Below, one piece after another: positions 49,551 through 58,092 of a DNA stretch of 64,000 nucleotides. A program made the translations under genes and the position numbers. This DNA is from Kiloniellaceae bacterium (GTDB lineage: Bacteria > Pseudomonadota > Alphaproteobacteria > Kiloniellales > Kiloniellaceae): the NCBI GenBank assembly GCA_009377535.1, contig WHTV01000004.1, forward strand, positions 25,351 through 89,350, in the 5' to 3' direction. The notes beneath the pieces are model-generated. The model was given only the letters and a program-made list of their open reading frames with translations. It had not been told where the DNA came from and did not search any database. The stretch's first letter is position 1. Each line of letters opens with the position of its first letter.

Positions 49551-50342
49551 ATGGCCCTCAGAATCGCCACCTGGAACGTGAACTCCGTGCGCCAGCGCCT
49601 CGAGCACCTGGAGCGCTTCTGTGCGCTCTATGCGCCCGATGTGATCTGCCTGCAGGAGATCAAGGTGCGGAGCGACGACTTCCCGGCGGCGCAGATGGCC
49701 GCCTTCGGCTACCCGCACGCCCTCGTGCATGGGCAGAAGGGCTACAACGGCGTAGCCATCCTATCGCGTCTCGAGCTCGCAGCGCCGCGCAAGGAGATTT
49801 GGTGCGAGCGCGACGATTGCCGCCACGTCTCGGCCAGCGTCGGCGGCGTCGAGCTGCACAACTTCTATGTGCCGTCTGGCGGAGATATTCCGGACGCGGA
49901 ACAAAATACCAAGTTCGGCCACAAGCTGCAGTTCCTCACCGAGATGGCGGCCTGGGCCAAGAAGGACAAGCTGGCCACGCGCGGAGCGGTCATCGTCGGC
50001 GACCTGAACGTGGCGCCGCTGGAGCACGACGTGTGGAATCACAAGCGTCTGCAGCGCAGTGTCGGCCACACCCCGCTGGAGGCCGAGCACATGGCGCAGT
50101 TTTGGGCGGCCGGCGAACTGCTCGACGTGCCCCGCCATTTCATTCCGGAACCGGAACCACTTTACACTTGGTGGGGCTACCGCTTCCCGCAGGCCTTTGC
50201 CAAAGACTATGGCTGGCGCCTGGATCATGCCCTGACCACCCCGCCGCTGCGCAAGCGGCTGAAATCCCTGCAGATCGTTCGTGAAACCAGGACCTGGGAC
50301 AGGCCCTCCGACCACGTGCCGGTCGTTTTGGACCTGAAATGA
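49551..50342 (+). CDS. xthA: Exodeoxyribonuclease III
   Basis: 263 residues, Exo III/AP endonuclease family (EEP fold). Catalytic motifs: RIATWNVNSVRQRLEHL, DVICLQEIKVRSDDFP (metal Glu), HNFYVPSGGDIPD (Tyr), GDLNVAPLEHDVWNH (Asp/Asn) and the C-terminal WRLDHAL and RPSDHVPVVLDL with the catalytic His. It repairs abasic sites and 3' blocked ends. Two stretches of the gene (49887-49907 and 50143-50156) match the local palindromic motif while still encoding family-typical residues. Confidence 0.96.
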   Translation: MALRIATWNVNSVRQRLEHLERFCALYAPDVICLQEIKVRSDDFPAAQMAAFGYPHALVHGQKGYNGVAILSRLELAAPRKEIWCERDDCRHVSASVGGVELHNFYVPSGGDIPDAEQNTKFGHKLQFLTEMAAWAKKDKLATRGAVIVGDLNVAPLEHDVWNHKRLQRSVGHTPLEAEHMAQFWAAGELLDVPRHFIPEPEPLYTWWGYRFPQAFAKDYGWRLDHALTTPPLRKRLKSLQIVRETRTWDRPSDHVPVVLDLK

Positions 50343-50381
50343 ATTTCTGTCCCCTGTCAGGCCATACGCCTGTTGCGGCGG

Positions 50382-50882
50382 TCAGAAAGCCGCCGAACGC
50401 AAGAGATACATGAAATAGCGCCCCGCCTGTACGTCGGGCGGGAGCGCGACGGCGTCCGCGGTCGGCAGATATAGTTCCTGGTCCGAAACGACAATGCCGC
50501 CGGGGGCCACGAACTAGGTGAGCTTGGTGGAGATCATGGCCGCCGTGCAGGCGTCGCGCACCGCATGACCGCTGCCGAGGTCGGCATGTGCCAGGGCAAC
50601 CGTGCCGGCAAAGCGGCTCAACGCCCCATCCAGCGTTTCCTCAATTTCCCCCTCGAATAAATGTTCCGCATCCGGAATGCAATCGACGTGGGCGGAGACC
50701 CGGCGCTCGAAGACGAAGATCTCGCGGTCGGGGTAGGATTCGCGCAGATGATCGTACGTACGTCCGTTGCCGAGTCCGAGCTCGAACACCGGCCCGGGCA
50801 GATCCCGGACCAGGCGGATCGCCAGGTTGAGGCAATCGCGCTGGGCCTGCAGACGCCGCAGGACGCTGTCCAGGCGGCTCAA
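50382..50882 (-). pseudogene. SAM-dependent methyltransferase gene interrupted by an in-frame amber codon
   Basis: From a TTG start (50880-50882, overlapping the upstream stop as TTGA) the frame encodes a class I methyltransferase-like protein with motif I in GPVFELGLGNGRTYDHLRES and FVFERRVSAHVDCIPD. A TAG at 50514-50516 (codon 123) stops it after AAMISTKLT. The same frame continues in clear homologous sequence, APGGIVVSDQELYLPTADAV and GRYFMYLLRSAAF, to a TGA at 50382-50384, 166 codons in all. A single base change (for example CAG or GAG to TAG) explains it. A truncated functional product, readthrough or sequencing error are the alternatives. Confidence 0.8.
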
Positions 50883-51328
50883 CGCGCCGCCTGGACTTGA
50901 CGCAGTTGAGCCGTTGTCTGCTCCAGACGATGCGCCAGCACGCGCATCACCTCTACGCCCATCTCCGGAAACTCCATGAGCATGCGTAGGAACAGATCCG
51001 ACGTGATCCTGAGGGTGGTGAGCTCCGTTTCGGCCTGCACCGTGGCGGTGCGCGGAATATCGCAGAGAATGGAAATCTCGCCGATGATTTCGTTTTCCGA
51101 CAGTGAGGCCACCCTGAGGAGGCCGTTGTCGGCATCGATCAACACGTCGGCGGTGCCGTGCAGCACGATGAATGCGGCGTCGCCCCGCTCGCCCTGTCTG
51201 AACAGCATCTGTCCCGGCTTATAGGTCACCCGCTCGCTGGCGAAGGCCATGAGCTTCAGTTTGGCCGGGTCGATCTTCGCGAAGATCGGAATGCGCCGCA
51301 GGATCTCAACCTCCTGGTCGATACTCAT
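50879..51328 (-). CDS. Stand-alone cyclic-nucleotide-binding domain protein (Crp-like, no HTH)
   Basis: 149 residues. One cNMP-binding jelly roll: LRRIPIFAKIDPAKLKLMAF, GQMLFRQGERGDAAFIVLHG and the phosphate-binding cassette IIGEISILCDIPRTATVQAE, which keeps the Glu and Arg needed to hold cAMP or cGMP. The C-terminal helix (MRVLAHRLEQTTAQLRQVQA) may dimerise, and there is no DNA-binding domain. It has AAGGAA upstream, follows the ABC-like gene by 93 bp and overlaps the methyltransferase start. It is likely a ligand-sensing partner for the operon; target unknown. Confidence 0.88.
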   Translation of the reverse strand: MSIDQEVEILRRIPIFAKIDPAKLKLMAFASERVTYKPGQMLFRQGERGDAAFIVLHGTADVLIDADNGLLRVASLSENEIIGEISILCDIPRTATVQAETELTTLRITSDLFLRMLMEFPEMGVEVMRVLAHRLEQTTAQLRQVQAAR

Positions 51329-51421
51329 CGCTCGTTCCTTCTTACCTTCCTTATGTGCCCCGGTAGGCTTTCTTGCTGCTTGTCTTTCCAGCGGGCGACC
51401 GCTTTGCCCGAGGGCCAGTGT

Positions 51422-54130
51422 TTACTCGGCGGCGACAAGTTCCTTGAAGGTGGAGTCGCGCCCGGTCAGCTCCTCATAGCTGCCCTGCTCGACGACACGA
51501 CCGTCGCGCATCACAAGAATGCCGTCAAAGAGCACGGCCATCTCCGGGCGGTACAGCGTCCAGATCACGCCCTGCCCGCGACGCAGGTCGAGGATGCGTT
51601 CGAGCAAGCGATTCTGGGCACTGCCGTCGAGCACCGAGACCGCCTCGTTGACGACCAGGATGTCGGGGCGTTTCAGCAGAGCGCGGGCGATCGCCAGCTT
51701 CTGTCGCTGCACCGAGTTCAGCCGCCCGCCGCCGATGCCCACATTGTAGTCCAGGCCGGCCTTGATGACGGTCTCGCGCAGCCCGAGATCGTCGAGCAGC
51801 TCCGCCAGGGCATCGCCGATGATCTGCTCGGCGCCGGCCTGCCCGAAGGCGAGTCGGCCAAACAAGATGTTGTCCTGCAGGGAGGCCGCCGCGTTGTAAG
51901 CATCGGCCCGGTAGAGTTCCACCGCAGCCGGCGAGTCGCGTTCCAGGCGTTCGGCCAGTCGCTGGCGCGCCTTCACCAGGCGTGCGGCCATGGCATCGTC
52001 GACCAGGCCGAGGCGGTGGCGCGCCTCGACGTAGTTGAAGGGCAGGCCGAGCAGCAGGTGGCGCGCCGTCTCATCGAGCGCGGCGACCCCCGCCTTGTCG
52101 ACGCGCCCGACAATAGCGCTGAATTCCGGCAGATCGTCATCCCCGATGAAGCTGAACTGTTCGAAGAAGGGATGGCCGGGCGGCAGGTCGGCAAAGATCT
52201 CGACCATGGTCTTGGCGATGGTCGCGCCCATGCCGACGAGGTCGTCGACCAGTCCTTCCTCGCGCAGCACCGCCGCGACCGTCGGATTCTTCGCGAGCGC
52301 GCCCGAGGCGAAGGCTGGCACGCGCGGCGTGCCGAACAGCAGGTTCTCCGCGACGCTGGCATTGCGGTTGTAGCTGTCTTCCGCAAAGCGCACGACGAGC
52401 TCTTCGTTGCCGCTGTCGCGCAGCCGGCCGAGGAGGGCGGCGCGGGCACGCAGGATACCAGCGGCGGCGTCAGGATGCTGGAGTGGGTCGATGGTTCCGG
52501 TCAGCCCGAAGCGGTAGACGTCGCTTTTCAGCTCGACCACGGCCAATACCTCGATCAGCCGCGCGGTGATGTCCTCCGCGCCGCTGGCACCGGCCGCCTC
52601 GTAATCGATCCAGTCGGCCTTGATGTCGAACTCCGGATTGCCCGCCCGCCTGGCCTCCGCCAGTTCGGCCGCCGAGGCCCCGCTGCCGGCCTTGGCCGCC
52701 CGGAGCGGGCGGTGCTTCAGGCCATAGAGCAGATTGTCGCGCAGCGTGCCGGCGAAGTGGTAGGCGTTGGCGCCGACATAGGCGATGCGGCGGCCGGTAA
52801 CCGCCGTCGGCAGGCGATCGATGTCGCTGCCGTCGATGCGCAACGTACCGGAGCTTGGCGTCACCAGTCCGGCCAGCATGTAGCTCAGCAGATCCATGCC
52901 GCTGTCGTTCGAGCCGACGATGGCGACGTGGTCGGTGACACCGATGGCAAAGCTAGCAGCGCGCACCACAGGTAGAGCATTCTCGTCCAGCAGGGTGAGC
53001 GCTGAAGCGACGATCTCGCCCTTCAGCGGCGGGCCGGGATCGTTCTCAGGCGCCTCCCGGGCGGGGTCGATCAACTGCGGCGGCTGGAACTGGTCGATCA
53101 CCTGTTCGTACTTGATCTGCACGTCGAGACGCTGCTGATCCCAGTCGATCAGCTCCTTGATCGGCGACGGCAGATCCTTGTAGGCGGCGATCACGGCAAC
53201 CAGCGCACCAATGTCGAGGCGGCCGGAAATCGCCAACAGGCCGCCGCCAGCGTAGAACATGAAGGGCGTCAGCTGGGCGAGCAGGTTGTTGATGAACTTT
53301 ACGAAGAACTTGCGCTGATAGATCTCGAAGCGGATGTGGAAGATGCGCCCGAGGCGCGCGACCAAGTCGGCGCGCTCGAAGTTGGTGGTGTCGTGCGCCC
53401 GCACCTCGATGCCGCCGTCGATGATCTCGCCGATGCGCCCGGCCAGCTGGCGGGCGGTCAACTGGCGCTCGCGCCCGAGCTCCAACAGGCGCCGGCGCAA
53501 GCGGGGAATGAGGTAGGACTGGAACGCCACCACCCCAGCCGCCACCAGGCCGAGCCAGAACGACTGCACCATGATGAACAGCAGTGCCGTCGCCGCTTGG
53601 CCGCCGAGGAACAAAGGCGTGGCGAAGGCATCGCCGGTGAAACCGCCGAGCGGCTCCACCTCGTCCTTGATCATGGTCGCCATTTCCGAGGGCTTCACCC
53701 GCTTCAGATGCGGCAGCGGGAAACGCAGAATGCGATCGGCAAGATCGAAGCGCAGGCGCCGCAGCAGGCGTTCGCCCAAGCGACCCTTGCGGGTGTTGAT
53801 CACCAGCTTGAACATGCCGTTGACCATGACCAGCGCCAGGAACGAGAAGCTGAGCGCCAGCAGCATGTCCTGCTGCACCAGGTCGAAGCCGCCGAACAGC
53901 GTCACCTGACGCCCGAAGATCTCCTCGCCGAAGGGCAGGTCCGCCGCCAGGAAAGGCTGGGTCGATCCCGGCTGGTCGAAGCCCTGGCCCTGGATGCCTT
54001 CGTTGACGATCTGCTTCGGCAGGTTGAGGGAGAGGTAGTAGAACGGCAGCGAGACGGCCACGAGCAGCAGAATGATGAGCTGCTCTGCCCGGCTGTGGCG
54101 CCAAACGTACTTGAAGATGTTAGGTTCCAT
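51422..54130 (-). CDS. ABC-transporter-like protein with degenerate ATPase domain and triplicated Q-loop-like module
   Basis: 902 residues. An N-terminal ABC exporter-type membrane domain (residues 1-340; LIILLLVAVSLPFYYLSLNL, FLALVMVNGMFKLVINTR, GEIIDGGIEVRAHDTTNFER) is followed by a nucleotide-binding fold in which every key motif is altered. Walker A reads VGSNDSGMDLL (Met412 at the Lys position), the signature is GGGRLNSVQRQKLAIARALL, Walker B is DILVVNEAVSVLD, and the H-loop is VIWTLYRPE. About 300 extra residues separate Walker A and signature, holding three related modules near 453-470, 584-602 and 739-758 (AYHFAGTLRDNLLYG, SYNRNASVAENLLFG, AYNAAASLQDNILFG). ATP hydrolysis looks unlikely; a non-pumping sensor, channel or assembly role is inferred. 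Confidence 0.9.
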   Translation of the reverse strand: MEPNIFKYVWRHSRAEQLIILLLVAVSLPFYYLSLNLPKQIVNEGIQGQGFDQPGSTQPFLAADLPFGEEIFGRQVTLFGGFDLVQQDMLLALSFSFLALVMVNGMFKLVINTRKGRLGERLLRRLRFDLADRILRFPLPHLKRVKPSEMATMIKDEVEPLGGFTGDAFATPLFLGGQAATALLFIMVQSFWLGLVAAGVVAFQSYLIPRLRRRLLELGRERQLTARQLAGRIGEIIDGGIEVRAHDTTNFERADLVARLGRIFHIRFEIYQRKFFVKFINNLLAQLTPFMFYAGGGLLAISGRLDIGALVAVIAAYKDLPSPIKELIDWDQQRLDVQIKYEQVIDQFQPPQLIDPAREAPENDPGPPLKGEIVASALTLLDENALPVVRAASFAIGVTDHVAIVGSNDSGMDLLSYMLAGLVTPSSGTLRIDGSDIDRLPTAVTGRRIAYVGANAYHFAGTLRDNLLYGLKHRPLRAAKAGSGASAAELAEARRAGNPEFDIKADWIDYEAAGASGAEDITARLIEVLAVVELKSDVYRFGLTGTIDPLQHPDAAAGILRARAALLGRLRDSGNEELVVRFAEDSYNRNASVAENLLFGTPRVPAFASGALAKNPTVAAVLREEGLVDDLVGMGATIAKTMVEIFADLPPGHPFFEQFSFIGDDDLPEFSAIVGRVDKAGVAALDETARHLLLGLPFNYVEARHRLGLVDDAMAARLVKARQRLAERLERDSPAAVELYRADAYNAAASLQDNILFGRLAFGQAGAEQIIGDALAELLDDLGLRETVIKAGLDYNVGIGGGRLNSVQRQKLAIARALLKRPDILVVNEAVSVLDGSAQNRLLERILDLRRGQGVIWTLYRPEMAVLFDGILVMRDGRVVEQGSYEELTGRDSTFKELVAAE

Positions 54131-54368
54131 GCAACCTCTTCGGCAGGCCGCAACGGCAGCGGCCCCAGGCCCCGACGGCGGGAAGGAGGGGCCCGGTTAC
54201 TTGCGCCTGCCGCAAGTTAGAGCATGACCGGACGAAAATGAACAATCCCAAAAGCGCCGCAAAGCAGCCGGGCGGGGTCGTCGCAGGGCGGGTCAGAGGA
54301 GCCTTTCCGCCGCGCCCCGGCCTGTGCCATAGTCGCCCCCGGCAGTCCGCGGAGAGGGAGAAGGCGGC

Positions 54369-55613
54369 ATGCAGGACAGCCGCAAAGGTAAGCGCGTCCT
54401 CATCTACAGCCACGACAGCTTCGGCCTGGGTCACCTGCGGCGTTGCCGCGAGATTGCCCATACCCTGGCTGACGCCCACAAATCGCTGTCGGTACTGATT
54501 CTTTCGGGCTCGCCCATCATCGGGTCGTTCGATTTCCGCGCCCGCGTCGATTTCGTGCGGGTACCGGGGGTGATCAAGCTGCGCAACGGCGACTACACCT
54601 CGCTGGCGCTGCACATCGATGTCGACCAGACCTTAGCGATGCGCGCCTCGATCATCGAACACACGGCCGAGTTCTTCGACCCGGACCTCTTCATCGTCGA
54701 CAAGGAGCCGCTTGGCCTGCGCGGCGAGGTGGAGGCCACCCTGGCGATGCTGCGCGACCGCGGCACGCCCTGTGTGCTCGGTCTGCGCGACGTCATGGAC
54801 GAGCCCGGATTGCTGGCCCCGGAATGGGAGCGCAAGCAGGTGGTGCCGGCCCTGCAGCGCTATTTCGACGACATCTGGATCTATGGCCTGCCGCAGATCT
54901 GTGACCCGCTGGAAGGCATCGAACTGCCGGATTCCGTACGCAAGCGCATGACCTACACCGGCTATCTGAAGCGCAGCCTGCCCAAGGTGAGCCCCCACGT
55001 GGCGCTGGAAAAAATCAGCGAGCCTTACCTGCTGGTCACCGTCGGCGGCGGCGGCGACGGCGAGGCCATCATCGACTGGGTGCTGCGCGCCTACGAAGCC
55101 GACCCCAAGCTGCCCTTCCCGGCCCTCCTGGTGCTCGGGCCCTTCATGAACAGCGAGGCCCAAAGCGACTTTCAGGCCCGCGTGGCGCAGCTCGCCAAGG
55201 TGGAAGCGGTGACCTTCGAGACCCACCTGGAAAGCCTGATGGACCGCGCCATCGGCGTGGTCTGCATGGGCGGCTACAACACCTTCTGCGAGGTCCTGTC
55301 CTTCGACAAGCGCGCCCTGGTGATCCCGCGCACCGAGCCGCGCATGGAGCAGCACATCCGCGCCTCGCGGGCTCAGGATCTGGGCCTGGTGCGCATGCTG
55401 CGCGACGACGGTCGCCGCGATGCCCAGCTGATGGCCACCGCCCTGCGCAACCTGCCGCAACAGGGCCGCCCCTCGGACGTGGTGGTGCCGGGCCTGCTGG
55501 ACGGCCCGGCCAACGTGGTGCGCCTGTCCGAATACTGGCTGCAGCGCGGTTCCAGCAACCTGAGCGTCGCCGGGCCGGCCAGCACCGGACCGCGCAAAAA
55601 GAGACGACTGTGA
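54369..55613 (+). CDS. MurG-like (GT-B) glycosyltransferase
   Basis: 414 residues. The N-terminal motif LIYSHDSFGLGHLRRCREIA is the acceptor-side glycine loop of MurG/GT28-like enzymes; the C-terminal donor half has LLVTVGGGGDGEAIIDW, CMGGYNTFCEVLSFDKRALV and IPRTEPRMEQHIRA. Same family as the gene at 58688. Substrate unknown. The ATG has GGAGAAGG upstream. It begins the plus-strand glycan cluster, divergent from the degenerate ABC gene. The C-terminus is basic (GPRKKRRL). Confidence 0.88.
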   Translation: MQDSRKGKRVLIYSHDSFGLGHLRRCREIAHTLADAHKSLSVLILSGSPIIGSFDFRARVDFVRVPGVIKLRNGDYTSLALHIDVDQTLAMRASIIEHTAEFFDPDLFIVDKEPLGLRGEVEATLAMLRDRGTPCVLGLRDVMDEPGLLAPEWERKQVVPALQRYFDDIWIYGLPQICDPLEGIELPDSVRKRMTYTGYLKRSLPKVSPHVALEKISEPYLLVTVGGGGDGEAIIDWVLRAYEADPKLPFPALLVLGPFMNSEAQSDFQARVAQLAKVEAVTFETHLESLMDRAIGVVCMGGYNTFCEVLSFDKRALVIPRTEPRMEQHIRASRAQDLGLVRMLRDDGRRDAQLMATALRNLPQQGRPSDVVVPGLLDGPANVVRLSEYWLQRGSSNLSVAGPASTGPRKKRRL

Positions 55614-55632
55614 CGCCGCCCATTCCCCTGCC

Positions 55633-56934
55633 ATGAGCGCGATTCCTGCCTCTGCAGATCGCCCGGCAGCGCCCGCTGTCGGTGTCCTTGCCGTGGTCCT
55701 CAAGGGCTATCCACGCCTATCGGAAACCTTCATCGCCCAGGAGATCCTGGCGCTCGAGCGGCGTGGCTTCGCCCTCCGCCTGATCTCCCTGCGCCAGCCG
55801 ACCGACCGCAAACTCCATCCGGTGCATGACGAGATTCGCGCGCCGGTGGGCTACCTGCCGGAGTACCTCTACCAGGAGCCACTGAGGGTGCTGCGCAGCT
55901 GGTGGCGCGCCCGGCAGCAGCCGGGCTACGCGCGGGCCCGGCAGGCCTTCCTGCGCGACCTCATGCGCGACCTGACGCCGAACCGGGTGCGCCGCTTCGG
56001 CCAGGCCTGCGTGCTGGCCGCCGAACTGCCCGCCGAGGTGACGCGGCTCTACGCCCACTTTCTCCACACCCCGGCTTCGGTCGCCCGCTACACCGCCTTG
56101 CTGACCGGCCTGCCGTGGAGCGTTTCGGCCCACGCCAAGGACATCTGGACCATCCCAGACTGGGAAAAGCGCGAAAAACTGGCGGAAGCCGAGTGGCTGG
56201 TCACCTGTACCGCCGTCGGCGCGGACCACCTGCGCTCACACGCCCCCGGGCCGGGGCGTGTCACCCTGCTCTACCATGGCCTCGACCTCGACCGCTTTGC
56301 CGCGGCGGCGGCCAAACAAAGCGCCCGCGACGGCAGCGGGCCCCATCCGGTGCGCCTGCTGTCGGTCGGCCGGGCGGTGGAGAAAAAGGGTTACGACCTG
56401 CTGCTGGCGGCTCTGTCCGCGCTGCCTGCCGGGCTGCACTGGCAGCTCACCCACATCGGCGGCGGCCCGCTCCGACCAGCATTGGAACGCGAGGCCGCTG
56501 CCCTTGGCCTGGACGGGCGCATCGCTTGGCGGGGCGCCCAGGCCCAGGCGGACGTGCTGGAGCAGTATCGCAGCGCCGACCTCTTCGTGCTGGCCAGTCG
56601 CATCGCCAAGGACGGCGACCGCGACGGCCTGCCCAACGTGCTGATGGAGGCGCAGAGCCAGGGCCTCGCCTGCCTCGCCACCCGGGTCGCGGCGATCCCG
56701 GAGCTGATCGACGACGGAGTGACCGGTGCCCTGGTGCCGCCGGAGGACCCGGCGGCGCTGGCCGCCGGGCTGACTCGGTTGATCGTCGACCCGGCCGAGC
56801 GCCAGCGCCTGGGGCAAGCAGGACAGCAGCGCATTCGCGCGGACTTTGATATGAAGGGGGGAATCGACACCCTCGTGCGGCTGCTGAGCCGGGCAGACGG
56901 CGTCGATTCGCTGCCCGGCAGAGCCGCCGAGTAA
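55633..56934 (+). CDS. Glycosyltransferase family 4
   Basis: 433 residues. GT-B fold with KGYPRLSETFIAQEILALER at the N-terminus (the pattern found in exopolysaccharide and colanic-acid GT4 enzymes), AHAKDIW, the donor-binding VRLLSVGRAVEKKGYDLLLA, and GDRDGLPNVLMEAQSQGLAC with the E-x7-E catalytic pattern. VAAIPELIDDGVTGALVPPE is typical. It is 19 bp after the first glycosyltransferase gene. Acceptor unknown. Confidence 0.93.
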   Translation: MSAIPASADRPAAPAVGVLAVVLKGYPRLSETFIAQEILALERRGFALRLISLRQPTDRKLHPVHDEIRAPVGYLPEYLYQEPLRVLRSWWRARQQPGYARARQAFLRDLMRDLTPNRVRRFGQACVLAAELPAEVTRLYAHFLHTPASVARYTALLTGLPWSVSAHAKDIWTIPDWEKREKLAEAEWLVTCTAVGADHLRSHAPGPGRVTLLYHGLDLDRFAAAAAKQSARDGSGPHPVRLLSVGRAVEKKGYDLLLAALSALPAGLHWQLTHIGGGPLRPALEREAAALGLDGRIAWRGAQAQADVLEQYRSADLFVLASRIAKDGDRDGLPNVLMEAQSQGLACLATRVAAIPELIDDGVTGALVPPEDPAALAAGLTRLIVDPAERQRLGQAGQQRIRADFDMKGGIDTLVRLLSRADGVDSLPGRAAE

Positions 56935-56961
56935 TCAGATCATTCCTAACCCGAAGCCATC

Positions 56962-58092
56962 ATGCGCATTGCGTTCTATGCTCCGCTGAAGCCGCCAACT
57001 CACAGCAACCCCTCCGGCGATCGCCAGATGGCCCGGATGATTGTGCAGGCCCTGGAGCAGGCCGGGCACGAGGTGGAACTGGCGAGCCGCTTCCGCAGCC
57101 GCGAAGCGCTGGGCGACGCGCGGCGCCTGGAGCGCCTGCAGCGCCTCGGCGACAGGCTGGCCGAGCGGCTGGTCCGCCATTACCAGGGCCTGCCGCCACG
57201 CCGACGCCCGCAGCTCTGGTTCACCTATCACCTCTACTACAAGGCGCCGGACTGGATCGGCCCCAAGGTGGCGCGGGCGCTACGCATCCCCTACGTGGTG
57301 GCCGAGGGCTCGGTCGCCTACAAGCGGGCCGGCGGCCCGTGGGCGGCGAGCCACCGCGCGGTCCTGGAGGCATTGGACCAGGCCGCCGCGGTGGTCACCC
57401 TGAACCCGCTGGACGCCAAGCTGATCCCCGACCAGAGCAAGGTGCGGGCGCTGAAGCCCTTTATCGACACCACCCCCTACGAGGCGGTCAGGCCGCTGCG
57501 TGCGGATTACCGCGCGGTGCTGGCCAGCGAGCAGCAGCTCGACCCCGACCTGCCGTGGCTGCTTGCCGCTGCCATGATGCGCCCGGGCGATAAGCTGAAG
57601 TCCTACCAGATCCTGGCCCAGGCACTGCGCGCCATCCCGGACATCCCCTGGCAGCTGGTCGTGGCCGGCGACGGCCAGGCCTACGACGCAGTGGTCCAGG
57701 GCTTTGGCTGGGCCCTGCCGGGACGTGTTCGCTTCCTCGGCCTGGTGCAGCCGGAGGTCATGCCGGCGCTCTACGCTGCCTGTGACCTGCTGGTCTGGCC
57801 GGCAGTCAACGAGGCCTTCGGCATGGTGTTGCTGGAGGCGCAGGCCGCCGGCATCCCCGTGGTCGCCGGGCGCAGCCCGGGGGTGGAGAACGTGGTGGCC
57901 GAAGGCATCACCGGGTACCTCAGCGACCCTGGACTCGCCACCTTCGCCGCCAGCGTACGCGAGATGCTGTCGCAGAAGGCAAGCCGCCTGGCCATGGGCG
58001 AGGCCGCCCCCCGGTTGATCGCCGAGCAGCACAGCATGCTGGCTGCCGCGCGCCGGCTGAACGCCATTCTGGAAGAGGCAAGCCGACGGTGA
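56962..58092 (+). CDS. Glycosyltransferase family 4 (second)
   Basis: 376 residues. N-terminus MRIAFYAPLKPPTHSNPSGDRQMARMI, and the donor half has IPWQLVVAGDGQAYDAVVQ, CDLLVWPAVNEAFGMVLLEA and VVAGRSPGVENVVAEGITGY, a clear GT4 pattern with the EAFGMVLLEA acid pair. It overlaps the next gene as GTGA. Sugar and acceptor unknown. Confidence 0.93.
   Translation: MRIAFYAPLKPPTHSNPSGDRQMARMIVQALEQAGHEVELASRFRSREALGDARRLERLQRLGDRLAERLVRHYQGLPPRRRPQLWFTYHLYYKAPDWIGPKVARALRIPYVVAEGSVAYKRAGGPWAASHRAVLEALDQAAAVVTLNPLDAKLIPDQSKVRALKPFIDTTPYEAVRPLRADYRAVLASEQQLDPDLPWLLAAAMMRPGDKLKSYQILAQALRAIPDIPWQLVVAGDGQAYDAVVQGFGWALPGRVRFLGLVQPEVMPALYAACDLLVWPAVNEAFGMVLLEAQAAGIPVVAGRSPGVENVVAEGITGYLSDPGLATFAASVREMLSQKASRLAMGEAAPRLIAEQHSMLAAARRLNAILEEASRR

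Noticed and set aside
50514-50516. Amber codon read as pyrrolysine or selenocysteine
   Set aside because: TAG is not selenocysteine, and pyrrolysine would need a Pyl system for which there is no sign. The position is not a conserved active-site residue. Simple nonsense mutation is preferred.
54199-54217. ACTTGCG/CGCAAGT hairpin in the divergent gap of the glycan locus as a terminator
   Set aside because: The 7-bp stem has no T-run on either strand and lies upstream of both genes. It could be a regulator site, but nothing else supports it.
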